Source of the DNA: Arcanobacterium canis
GTDB lineage: Bacteria > Actinomycetota > Actinomycetes > Actinomycetales > Actinomycetaceae
Direction of reading: 5' to 3'
Length of the DNA: 64,000 nucleotides
NCBI RefSeq assembly: GCF_029625435.1
Contig: NZ_CP121208.1
Location: 806,001-870,000 of the forward strand
Part shown: positions 50,690 through 58,382 of the stretch, piece after piece
Layout of the letters: each line of letters begins with the position of its first letter
How positions within the stretch are numbered: position 1 is the first letter of the stretch
Translations under genes and position numbers: made by a program
The notes under the pieces: model-generated
The model's input: the letters and a program-made list of their open reading frames with translations, nothing else
The model's database searches: none
What the model was told of the DNA's origin: nothing

Positions 50690-51400
50690 TTAGTGTTCCA
50701 GCCCGTCAATGTGTTTGTCATCCCGGCGACCTGCACGGACATGGCGCATGTCGAAACGTCCATCTGAGTTAAACCTAGCAAGTTGCCACGGCGGAACCAA
50801 GCTCATAAACGTATTGACTGTGGACTCACTGAACACGTCTTGATTCGTTCTCAGTTGAGAGCGAATCAAGACAAGAAAATTCGATACTTGCTGCTCAATG
50901 GCCATGAATCGCCACAAAGGTGTCAGTGGTTGGGCATTGTAGTGCGCGAAGGAATCGACATATCGTGTGGCGATCTGGCGTAAATATTGCGCGATATGTG
51001 CGACAGCGGTCGATTCAGGACTCGTGAGGAAGATATTGCGATAGATGTCGTTACGTTTCACCACACTTCGCAGCAGGTCACCGTATGCATTTCGAACATA
51101 ACGGAGGTAGTCGCTCCCATGATCTGTGATCACCGATCCAATGGGCTCAAGTATGGGAGCGATTTCGCTTAACAGCATGTGGGCGATGAATTCGGGAGGG
51201 GTTGATGCGTGTGCATAAAAAGTTCCTCGTGAGACGCCAGCCCGCTTGGTTAACTCAGCAATCGAAATGTCGTCTGGCCGTTTCGTTAGTGCAAGCTCAA
51301 AAGCGGCGGCACGTAGTAGTTCACGAGAGCGCAAATAGCGCGGGTCTGCATGATCCTTTTCAGGTGTTGTGCTGAAGTTTTCCAACTCAATCGTCTCCAT
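50690..51400 (-). CDS. TetR/AcrR family transcriptional regulator
   Basis: This 236-residue regulator has an N-terminal TetR helix-turn-helix (about 25-75: LRAAAFELALTKRPDDISIAELTKRAGVSRGTFYAH) and a helical ligand-binding or dimerisation C-terminus. It is divergent from the dmsA operon and upstream of tatB. A perfect 8-bp inverted repeat (51504-51523) in the shared intergenic region is a strong operator candidate. It probably controls the reductase operon and possibly itself. The inducer is unknown. Confidence 0.9.
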   Translation of the reverse strand: METIELENFSTTPEKDHADPRYLRSRELLRAAAFELALTKRPDDISIAELTKRAGVSRGTFYAHASTPPEFIAHMLLSEIAPILEPIGSVITDHGSDYLRYVRNAYGDLLRSVVKRNDIYRNIFLTSPESTAVAHIAQYLRQIATRYVDSFAHYNAQPLTPLWRFMAIEQQVSNFLVLIRSQLRTNQDVFSESTVNTFMSLVPPWQLARFNSDGRFDMRHVRAGRRDDKHIDGLEH

Positions 51401-51423
51401 ACTGTGCTACGCGTCGATTACCA

Positions 51424-51429
51424 AGTATA
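51424..51429 (-). promoter_or_regulatory. -10 of the tetR gene
   Basis: On the minus strand TATACT (plus-strand AGTATA at 51424-51429) lies 23 bp upstream of the start codon. The -35 region is AT-rich without a clear match. Confidence 0.45.
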
Positions 51430-51468
51430 GAGCCACGATCATGCCATTTTTGTGCGAGTTTCGTTGCG

Positions 51469-51481
51469 TATATCTGATATA
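51469..51481. promoter_or_regulatory. Short palindrome in the tetR-dmsA intergenic region
   Basis: TATATC-T-GATATA (51469-51481) is a perfect 6-bp inverted repeat with a 1-nt centre, lying between the tetR gene and the TetR operator candidate. It might bind a second regulator; no known consensus is matched. Confidence 0.35.
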
Positions 51482-51503
51482 TCGAAAATTGGGACTATCG
51501 CCC

Positions 51504-51523
51504 TATTGAACGAGTGTTCAATA
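51504..51523. promoter_or_regulatory. Candidate TetR operator before dmsA
   Basis: TATTGAAC (51504-51511) and GTTCAATA (51516-51523) form a perfect inverted repeat around GAGT. Size (20 bp), symmetry and position 58 bp upstream of dmsA are typical of TetR-family sites. TTGAAC inside the left arm may double as a -35 element. Confidence 0.7.
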
Positions 51524-51580
51524 AAATAATATCCCAGGTGAAATGATGTTTGTTCCGCATACGAGCTGAAGGAGGCACGG

Positions 51581-54139
51581 GTGGGAAACTCACAAGACCG
51601 CAATGGAGATACGCTCGATATTTCCCGTCGTTCGTTTATTAAGTGGTCTGGTATCGCGACGGGAGCGACGACGCTTGTCACTCTCGGAGGGTGTGGCACG
51701 GGCACGTCGGCTCAAGCCGAGCAGAAAAAAGATGCAGGTAAGCTTGTTTGGTCTGCGTGTACCGTGAACTGCGGCTCGCGCTGCCCGATCAAACTTGAAG
51801 TGCATGACGGCACGATCACGCGGGTTCTGCCAGATGACACCGGATCGGATGAAGTTGGCGGCCAGAGCGTACGCGCATGTGTACGCGGACGCTCAATTCG
51901 CCATCGTATTTACAACCCCGATCGTCTCAAGAAGCCGCTCAAGCGTAAGCCAGGAACCAAGCGTGGTGAAGGCCAGTGGGTGGAAATCTCGTGGGATCAG
52001 GCTCTCGATGAGATCGCCGATAAGATGAAGGAAATCAAGTCCAAGTACGGAAATGAAGCCTTCTACGTGAACTACGGAACCGGCACCCTAGGCTCGGTTG
52101 TCTCGACCTCATGGCCGCCGGATGCTACCGCGTTCGCCCGACTTCTCAACTGTTGGGGAGGGTACCTGGATCACTACTCGGACTACTCGACCACTGAGAT
52201 TACTTCGGCATACCCGTACTTCTACGGAAGCTGGTTTGGGTCAAACTCTCTCGATGATGCTGCCAATTCCAAGCTGCAGGTGATGTTCGGTAACAATCCG
52301 CTCGAGACGCGCATGTCTGGTGGTGGTCTGACCTTCGTCACTCAGCAGACACGGAAGAAGTCGGGAGTGCGCACAATCGTTATTGATCCGCGTTACTCAG
52401 AGACTGCTGTGGATCTTGCTGACGAGTGGATTCCGCTTCGCCCCGGAACAGATGCCGCACTGATTGCCGGCATGATCCACGTGATGCTCAAAGAGAATCT
52501 TCACGATCAGGCGTTCCTCGATAAGTACTGCGTGGGCTTTGACGAAAAGCACATGCCGCAAGGTGCTCCTGCCAATTCTTCCTACCGTTCATACATCGAA
52601 GGGAAGAAAGATGGCACAGAGAAGACTCCTGAATGGGCATCCGATATTACCGGTGTGCCAGCCGATACGATCCGTCGTCTCGCCCGTGAAATTGCGGGTG
52701 CCAAGCCCTGTGCCATCACCCAAGGGTGGGGGCCACAGCGTCATGCGAACGGTGAAAATACCTCCCGTTCAATCTTCCTTCTTGCTGCAGTCACCGGAAA
52801 TATTGGTATCGTCGGTGGCGGTAACGGCGCGCGCGAAAGCGGCCAAGGCCTGCCGATCCCCAAGCTTCTGACAGCTAACCGTCCTAACCCGTCGATGAAG
52901 ATCATTCCAGTCTTTAGCTGGCTGGATGCGGTTGACCACGGCGAGAAGATGGACACCTTCAATTCTGGTGTGATGACCAAGCCGGAAAAGGGCGTTCGTG
53001 ATTTCAAGGTTCCTGTCGATGACAAGGGTAACCCGACGAACACTAAGCTCGATGTGCCGATCAAGATGCTGTGGCAATATGGCGGAAATTCAATCGTTAA
53101 CCAGACGGGTGATAACAACAAGTCGGTAGAAATTCTCCAGGATGATTCCAAGCTTGAGCTCATTGTCGATTGTGATATCCAGATGACGGTGTCGTGCCGC
53201 TACGCAGATTACGTTCTTCCGGGCACATCTGCTGCTGAAGAATTCGATCTTCATCCCGGCGAGAACGCTACTCCAATGGCCTACGGAATCCTCTCGTCGC
53301 AAGCGATCAAGCCTCTCTATGAGTGCAAGGACGTCTATACCATTTGTTCGGAGCTATCCGAGCGACTGGGCGTGAAGGAGAGCTTCACTGAAGGGAAAGA
53401 TCGAGAAGGTTGGTTGCGCGAAGCCGTCACGCAAGCTCGTGAAGCTGATCCCGAGTTGCCTACCTATGAGCAGTGGCGTGAGATGGGCATGTTCCGTAAG
53501 AATGCGGGCTCGGTTGTTTCCATGAAGGATTTCCGCGACGATCCAGCAGCAAATCCCTTGCCGACGCCGTCGGGCAAGATCGAAATCTACTCTCAGCGCC
53601 TCGAACAGATGGCGAAAAAGTGGACCTTCGATGAGTTCCGGGAGGCTCGTGAGGGTGATCGACTTTCGCCGCTTCCTGAATACGTGGCAACGTGGGAAGG
53701 CGCACTTGATGTACGTGATTCCGCTTACCCGATCCAGCTGATCGGTCACCACTTCAAGGCACGTACTCACTCGACCTACGGCAACGTTGACTGGCTGCGC
53801 GAAGCACACATCCAAACAGTGTGGATCAACCCGATGGACGCACAATCTCGTGGGATCAAGAACGGTGACGAAGTTTTCGTCTACAACGATCGTGGCACCG
53901 TGAAGATCCCAGCGAAGGTCACCGACCGTATTGCTCCAGGTGTTGCATCGCTTCCTCAGGGTGCTTGGTACCACCCAGTTCCTGCCAGTGAAGTCGCGCC
54001 GCCAAAGGGGGCAAACCAGAAGGTACCCGTCGATATTGGCGGAAACACGAACACACTGTCGGCGCTCCACCCATCGCCGCTTGCTCGAGGTAACGCGGTG
54101 CATACTATCGCCGTCCAGATCACGAAGGTTGAGGACTGA
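51581..54139 (+). CDS. dmsA: DMSO reductase-type molybdopterin oxidoreductase, catalytic subunit
   Basis: This DmsA-like catalytic subunit has 852 residues. A Tat signal (SRRSFIK, R16-R17) precedes a hydrophobic stretch and a lipobox-like LGGC (C38), so it may be a Tat-exported lipoprotein. The [4Fe-4S] ligands are C60, C64, C68 and C100. HYSDYSTTEITSAYPYFYGSW includes S203, the likely Mo-coordinating serine of this family. The C-terminal molydopterin dinucleotide domain covers about 720-850. The start is GTG with AAGGAGG upstream. The substrate (DMSO, TMAO or another S/N-oxide) is not decidable from sequence. It heads the dmsABC operon. Confidence 0.94.
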   Translation: MGNSQDRNGDTLDISRRSFIKWSGIATGATTLVTLGGCGTGTSAQAEQKKDAGKLVWSACTVNCGSRCPIKLEVHDGTITRVLPDDTGSDEVGGQSVRACVRGRSIRHRIYNPDRLKKPLKRKPGTKRGEGQWVEISWDQALDEIADKMKEIKSKYGNEAFYVNYGTGTLGSVVSTSWPPDATAFARLLNCWGGYLDHYSDYSTTEITSAYPYFYGSWFGSNSLDDAANSKLQVMFGNNPLETRMSGGGLTFVTQQTRKKSGVRTIVIDPRYSETAVDLADEWIPLRPGTDAALIAGMIHVMLKENLHDQAFLDKYCVGFDEKHMPQGAPANSSYRSYIEGKKDGTEKTPEWASDITGVPADTIRRLAREIAGAKPCAITQGWGPQRHANGENTSRSIFLLAAVTGNIGIVGGGNGARESGQGLPIPKLLTANRPNPSMKIIPVFSWLDAVDHGEKMDTFNSGVMTKPEKGVRDFKVPVDDKGNPTNTKLDVPIKMLWQYGGNSIVNQTGDNNKSVEILQDDSKLELIVDCDIQMTVSCRYADYVLPGTSAAEEFDLHPGENATPMAYGILSSQAIKPLYECKDVYTICSELSERLGVKESFTEGKDREGWLREAVTQAREADPELPTYEQWREMGMFRKNAGSVVSMKDFRDDPAANPLPTPSGKIEIYSQRLEQMAKKWTFDEFREAREGDRLSPLPEYVATWEGALDVRDSAYPIQLIGHHFKARTHSTYGNVDWLREAHIQTVWINPMDAQSRGIKNGDEVFVYNDRGTVKIPAKVTDRIAPGVASLPQGAWYHPVPASEVAPPKGANQKVPVDIGGNTNTLSALHPSPLARGNAVHTIAVQITKVED

Positions 54140-54141
54140 AA

Positions 54142-54780
54142 ATGTCGAATGAATACACCAAGCCAGGGGCCAATTACGGCTTCTACTTTGACCAGTCACT
54201 GTGTAACGGGTGCAAGGCATGCCAGATCTCGTGTAAGGACAAGCACGATCTTCCTGTTGGTGTGACCTGGCGACGTGTTGTCGAATACTCGGGCGGAAGC
54301 TGGCGTATCGATGGCAACACGTTCGTGCCTAACGTGTTTGCGTACTACACTTCTGTTTCCTGCAACCATTGCGAGAATCCGGTGTGTATGGAGGTCTGCC
54401 CGACGTCGGCGATGTCACGTCGCGAAGACGGTACGGTATACGTCGATGACTCAAAGTGTGTCGGCTGCCGTTACTGCCAGTGGGCCTGTCCATACGGCGC
54501 GCCGCAGTTGAACCCCAACACGGGGCACATGACCAAGTGTGACCTGTGCTATGACTACCGGTCCGAAGGCAAGGAACCGGCGTGTGTTTCGGCCTGCCCG
54601 TCGCGAGCACTCGATTGGGGGCCAATTGACGAACTCCGCGAGAAATATGGAAAGGCTGACGCTGTGGCGCCATTGCCGGATCCATCTGTGACAAAACCAC
54701 ATCTTGTTATCCACCCACACCGTGATGCCCAGGCATGGGACGCAGGAACGGGCGAGATCACGAACCCTGAGGAGATCTGA
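54142..54780 (+). CDS. dmsB: DmsB-type iron-sulfur subunit
   Basis: This electron-transfer subunit of 212 residues has four cysteine clusters: CNGCKACQISCKD, CNHCENPVCMEVCP, CVGCRYCQWACP and CDLCYDYRSEGKEPACVSACP. All four read as [4Fe-4S] sites in the DmsB pattern. It carries electrons from the membrane anchor to DmsA. It follows dmsA by 2 bp, and dmsC starts in its stop codon. Confidence 0.96.
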   Translation: MSNEYTKPGANYGFYFDQSLCNGCKACQISCKDKHDLPVGVTWRRVVEYSGGSWRIDGNTFVPNVFAYYTSVSCNHCENPVCMEVCPTSAMSRREDGTVYVDDSKCVGCRYCQWACPYGAPQLNPNTGHMTKCDLCYDYRSEGKEPACVSACPSRALDWGPIDELREKYGKADAVAPLPDPSVTKPHLVIHPHRDAQAWDAGTGEITNPEEI

Positions 54781-55742
54781 TGAATGTTCACGAACTTCCA
54801 ATGATCATCTTTACGGTGGTCGCCCAAATGTCGATCGGCGCATTCTGGGCACTCGGTGCGATTCAGCTCCTTGGCCGACTGCGCCGTATCAGCGTTCGCG
54901 ATGTTGATGCGATCACTGACGTGGCAATGTACGCTGTAGGGCCGTTGCTCGTGGCGGGATTCATTGCGGCGTTCTTCCATCTCAATGATCCGTTCCATGC
55001 GATCTATACGATGAATCACCTCGGTTCGTCGTGGCTGAGCCGCGAACTTATTTTCGGCGTTCTGTTCGGGGGAGCGGGCTTCGTCTTTGCACTTGTGCAG
55101 TGGTTCAATCTGCTGAGCCGTACACTGCGTGACATCCTGGCAGGGATCGTGTCCCTATTTGGGCTCGGACTCCTGATTTCGATGAGCGGTGTCTACTACG
55201 CAACGGTGACAGTTCCCGCATGGAATACCTTTGCTGTTGTGGTCTTCTTCTTCGCATCAGCGTTGCTCACTGGCCCTCTTGGAGTGGCAGTGGCACTGCT
55301 TGTGCGCTGGGGTAAGGATCCTATTGCTTCTGTAAAGAGGAGCAAGCCGCGTGAACTGGTGCAGAGCCAGGTGTCGCTCGTACGTGAGTCTCTTCAGTGG
55401 TTGACCGGCACTGCCGCCGTTGCCGGCGTCGTGATCCTGGCAACGTATCCGCTTTACCTGCTCTATCTAGCGCAAACTAATAACGCAACGCGCCACGTTG
55501 CACAGGAGATTTCAGGCCCGTTCTTGGCAGTCAGGCTTCTCCTTCTCGGCGGGGCAGTTGTTATCGCTGGTGTGTTCGCCTTCGCTCGGGCAAAGCTGTC
55601 CCAGGCTGCGAACGTGGCGCTCGTATCTCTCATTGTGCTCGCACTGGTACTCGCATTCGCGTCGGAGATCATGGGACGTTCACTGCACTACGATGGTCTG
55701 TGGCATGCAGGTTTGAACACCTGGCAACTCATCGGTGACTGA
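54780..55742 (+). CDS. dmsC: DmsC-type membrane anchor subunit
   Basis: The membrane anchor that oxidises quinol has 320 residues and about eight hydrophobic helices. It begins MNVHELPMIIFTVVAQMSIGAFWALGAIQ, and the region LNDPFHAIYTMNHLGSSWLSRELIF matches the DmsC family. The ATG overlaps the dmsB stop (TGATG). A 16-bp stem-loop follows the stop. Confidence 0.93.
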   Translation: MNVHELPMIIFTVVAQMSIGAFWALGAIQLLGRLRRISVRDVDAITDVAMYAVGPLLVAGFIAAFFHLNDPFHAIYTMNHLGSSWLSRELIFGVLFGGAGFVFALVQWFNLLSRTLRDILAGIVSLFGLGLLISMSGVYYATVTVPAWNTFAVVVFFFASALLTGPLGVAVALLVRWGKDPIASVKRSKPRELVQSQVSLVRESLQWLTGTAAVAGVVILATYPLYLLYLAQTNNATRHVAQEISGPFLAVRLLLLGGAVVIAGVFAFARAKLSQAANVALVSLIVLALVLAFASEIMGRSLHYDGLWHAGLNTWQLIGD

Positions 55743-55748
55743 GACGAT

Positions 55749-55788
55749 GACCGGAAAGGAATGGTATGTTTGCCATTCCTTTCCGGTC
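55749..55788 (+). terminator. Stem-loop between dmsC and the chaperone gene
   Basis: GACCGGAAAGGAATGG (55749-55764) pairs perfectly with 55773-55788 across an 8-nt loop. It lies inside an otherwise co-directional operon with the next gene 30 bp later. It may be a partial terminator lowering chaperone expression, or an mRNA-stabilising element. No U-tract. Confidence 0.65.
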
Positions 55789-55817
55789 TGTCAGCGCTGA
55801 ATTAGGGAGCAACAACG

Positions 55818-56483
55818 ATGAACATACTCAGTAGTGACGTGTCGGAGCTTGACGCTATCGCGGCGGCACTTTTGGTTTGTGGACGTCTTCAAATACAACC
55901 AGCGGATGCTGAGACGCGTTCGCAGGTGCGTGAGATGATTGACGAATGGCCACTTCGTGTGCAGGGCAACGAACGGTTCTCACAAGCGCGCAAGGAGATT
56001 CTTGCGTCGGCAAATGAGACAGACGACGTCGTCGTCCATGATCACGACACTCTGTACGGAATCTCTGCTGGCTGCAAAGTTGCTCCGTTCGAGTCTGTTC
56101 ACCGTGGTCAGGATGGCCTTGTCTTCGATGTCGAGACCTTACAAGTTCGAGATGCGTATCGAGCGCTGGGATTCGAAGCACCTGCTTTAAACACTGAACC
56201 GGACGATCACATTGGTCTCGAACTTGATTTCGTGGCACGTGGATGCCATCTCGCGATTGAGAGTGGTGATGTTGCGTCCCTGCGTGAAGTTGCGAGGTTC
56301 TCTGAAGATCACCTACTGACGTGGGCGCCAGCAATGCTTGAGGAAGCTCGCCAACAGGCGTCCACTCACTGGATGCGCGGGATGATCACACTGACGATTG
56401 ACGCTGTGTTTCACTGGCAGGACTACCTTGTCGAACACCATCTGATCGCAGGTGCTGTTCAGCTGCGTGATTGCGATGTCTGA
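55818..56483 (+). CDS. TorD/DmsD-family molybdoenzyme chaperone
   Basis: This cytoplasmic all-helical chaperone binds the Tat signal of the catalytic subunit and aids cofactor insertion. The family motif ExDH with following GLELDF is present as EPDDHIGLELDF (about residues 133-144). Length (221) fits. GGGAG precedes the ATG. It is encoded directly after the reductase genes, and the ferredoxin-like gene overlaps its end by 8 bp. Confidence 0.87.
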   Translation: MNILSSDVSELDAIAAALLVCGRLQIQPADAETRSQVREMIDEWPLRVQGNERFSQARKEILASANETDDVVVHDHDTLYGISAGCKVAPFESVHRGQDGLVFDVETLQVRDAYRALGFEAPALNTEPDDHIGLELDFVARGCHLAIESGDVASLREVARFSEDHLLTWAPAMLEEARQQASTHWMRGMITLTIDAVFHWQDYLVEHHLIAGAVQLRDCDV

Positions 56484-57369
56484 CCATCTGACTTCACTCC
56501 TTCGTTGGTGCGGGGCACAAGATCCCATTGGACGCCTTGTGATCGCCTGCCAACACGTGGATGATATCCGTGTGCCACGACGCGCAGTCGGAGTAGTCTG
56601 GGATGGCTGCCTTCAAAGCGCCGAAGTGGAGGAACTATTACAAATCCTCGCGTGCGGTATCGGTACGATTACCCTTCAAGGGTGCGAACATGCGAGGAAG
56701 CTTGGTGCGATCGGACAAAGTCTGATCGGACGTATCTCTTTCGACGATGCACCCAGGCATTCATTGTTCCACTCGCAGATACTTGATCTGCGAGAAGTGC
56801 CGCTTCCCAGACGTGCAGCATTTGGGCTCCCTATTGACGTGCCCCTTGATCTGAAAGCCGACAGTGCGGAGCGGACGTTGCAGGCTCTCGACTTTCTTGG
56901 TCTTGATGCGATGCAGATCGACAATTCCCCAAACACAGAGCTGGGCGGTGCGGGGATGTCATGGCCGGGAGTATCGCTAGTAGCCGATGGATGTGACATG
57001 TGCGCGGTGTGCGTGAAAGCCTGTTCACATCGAGCGATGATGATCGAGGAAGTCGATGGTCATGCTCAGCTCATACACGATCTGCGGGCCTGCCGTGGAT
57101 GTGAGGACTGTATTGAGCTGTGCCCCCAGCGTGCTCTTGAAACTGGCACACATGCGGATATTCATACCGTGCGCAGCCAACCACGGCAGATACTCATCGA
57201 TACTCGTACTCGTCGGTGCGATCGCTGTGGAACCTCGATTCTTGCTACCGAGGGTAAAATGTGCAAGATCTGTGCTTTCCGTCAAACAAATCCGTTCGGG
57301 GCTCTTGATCCTCGTCTCATACGCGAGCAAATCACCTCGAATACTGCCGAACATGGTACCTTTCGATGA
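56476..57369 (+). CDS. Multi-cluster 4Fe-4S protein with MvhD-like N-terminal region
   Basis: This 297-residue protein has an N-terminal region (about 15-85) with RLVIACQHVDDI, VVWDGCLQSAEVEELLQILACGIGTITLQGC, a cysteine layout reminiscent of MvhD/HdrA-associated subunits. Two ferredoxin [4Fe-4S] motifs follow (CDMCAVCVKAC, CRGCEDCIELCP; about 175-225) and then a CxxC pair (CDRC ... CKIC). The start is ATG 56476 inside the chaperone 3' end without a clear ribosome binding site. It sits between the reductase chaperone and tatA, so an electron-transfer or maturation role with the reductase is inferred. Confidence 0.75.
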   Translation: MSDHLTSLLRWCGAQDPIGRLVIACQHVDDIRVPRRAVGVVWDGCLQSAEVEELLQILACGIGTITLQGCEHARKLGAIGQSLIGRISFDDAPRHSLFHSQILDLREVPLPRRAAFGLPIDVPLDLKADSAERTLQALDFLGLDAMQIDNSPNTELGGAGMSWPGVSLVADGCDMCAVCVKACSHRAMMIEEVDGHAQLIHDLRACRGCEDCIELCPQRALETGTHADIHTVRSQPRQILIDTRTRRCDRCGTSILATEGKMCKICAFRQTNPFGALDPRLIREQITSNTAEHGTFR

Positions 57370-57393
57370 GAGAAACTAACTGGAGGAAATTAA

Positions 57394-57582
57394 ATGAAGC
57401 CCATGCATTTGCTGGTTGTGATCGTCGTCGTCATCATTATTTTTGGGGCCTCGAAACTGCCGTCGATCGCGAAGTCGATCGGGCAGAGCGCCAAGATCCT
57501 CAAGAAGGAAATGAAGGAGCTACAAGATGACGTTCCTCCGGAAAAGATTGATAAGCCCAACACCACCGACGAGACAAAGTAA
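57394..57582 (+). CDS. tatA: Twin-arginine translocase subunit TatA
   Basis: The 62-residue protein has a single N-terminal membrane helix (MKPMHLLVVIVVVIIIFGASKLPSIAKSIG), the FGASKLP hinge and a charged amphipathic helix with a short acidic tail. TatA forms the export pore. GGAGG precedes the ATG. It is followed by tatC. Confidence 0.94.
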   Translation: MKPMHLLVVIVVVIIIFGASKLPSIAKSIGQSAKILKKEMKELQDDVPPEKIDKPNTTDETK

Positions 57583-57593
57583 CGTTGGTGCGC

Positions 57594-58328
57594 ATGTGCG
57601 CGCGTCGCAGTAACCCCCAAGCCCGCATGGGCATTCTCGCCCATATCAGAGAAGCCCGTAAGCGTTTGATCTATTCGCTTCTCGGCGTCGGGGTAGGGGC
57701 AATCGCAGGCTGGAATCTCTACGACCCAGTCATGGAGTTTATTCAACGCCCGCTCCTGGAGAGTGGGACGAATGCCGTGTTGAACTTCCCGACGGTGGGT
57801 TCTGCGTTTGATCTCAAGCTACGAGTGTCACTCTGGTTGGGAATGTTGCTATCCGCTCCGTGGTGGATCGCTCAAGTGAGCATCTTCGTAGCACCAGCGC
57901 TCAAACGCAAAGAAAAACTCTACGTCGTTGCGTTTTCACTAGTCGGCGCACTGCTCTTTGCATGTGGGGCTGGGATCGGCATCTGGATGGCTCCGCGTGC
58001 AGTGGAGATACTGCAATCGTTTGTGCCTTCTGGGTCTGCGACATTCTTGCAAGCTAACGCTTACGTGTCGTTCTATATGCATCTCGTCTTGGCATTCGGG
58101 CTGTCGTTCCTGACTCCCGAAATCCTCGTTTTGTTGAACTTCCTCGGCATTCTTTCTGCACGGACAATGTTGCGTGGATGGCGTTGGGCTACGGTGGTGG
58201 CATTTGTCTTTGCCGCAGTGGCGAACCCTCTGCCCAGCCCATGGCCGATGGTGATTCAGGCATTCGTTCTCTTAGCTCTCTATCTCATCGCTGTTGGTAT
58301 TTCTTGGATACATGATCGGCGTCAGTGA
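57594..58328 (+). CDS. tatC: Twin-arginine translocase subunit TatC
   Basis: TatC is the Tat receptor core, about 244 residues with six membrane helices. MGILAHIREARKRLIYSLLGVGVGAIAGWNLYDPVMEFIQRPL and the conserved FxxPE-type segment (FGLSFLTPEILVLLNFLGIL) are visible. Several in-frame starts exist (TTG 57585, GTG 57588, ATG 57594 and 57630), none with a strong ribosome binding site. It probably exports DmsA. The stop lies inside a long palindrome. Confidence 0.93.
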   Translation: MCARRSNPQARMGILAHIREARKRLIYSLLGVGVGAIAGWNLYDPVMEFIQRPLLESGTNAVLNFPTVGSAFDLKLRVSLWLGMLLSAPWWIAQVSIFVAPALKRKEKLYVVAFSLVGALLFACGAGIGIWMAPRAVEILQSFVPSGSATFLQANAYVSFYMHLVLAFGLSFLTPEILVLLNFLGILSARTMLRGWRWATVVAFVFAAVANPLPSPWPMVIQAFVLLALYLIAVGISWIHDRRQ

Positions 58329-58374
58329 AATAAATGGTGCTCCCCGCCTGACGGGGAGCACCATTTATTTCACT
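58324..58374. terminator. Bidirectional terminator between tatC and the metallopeptidase gene
   Basis: A 23-bp perfect stem (58324-58346 with 58352-58374) has a 5-nt loop (CCTGA) and includes the tatC stop codon. It lies between two convergent genes and has A/T-rich outer ends. Confidence 0.88.
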
Positions 58375-58382
58375 GCAGATGC

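Noticed and set aside
53354-54220. Minus-strand open frame (288 codons) opposite the end of dmsA
   Set aside because: Antisense shadow of a well-supported catalytic subunit.
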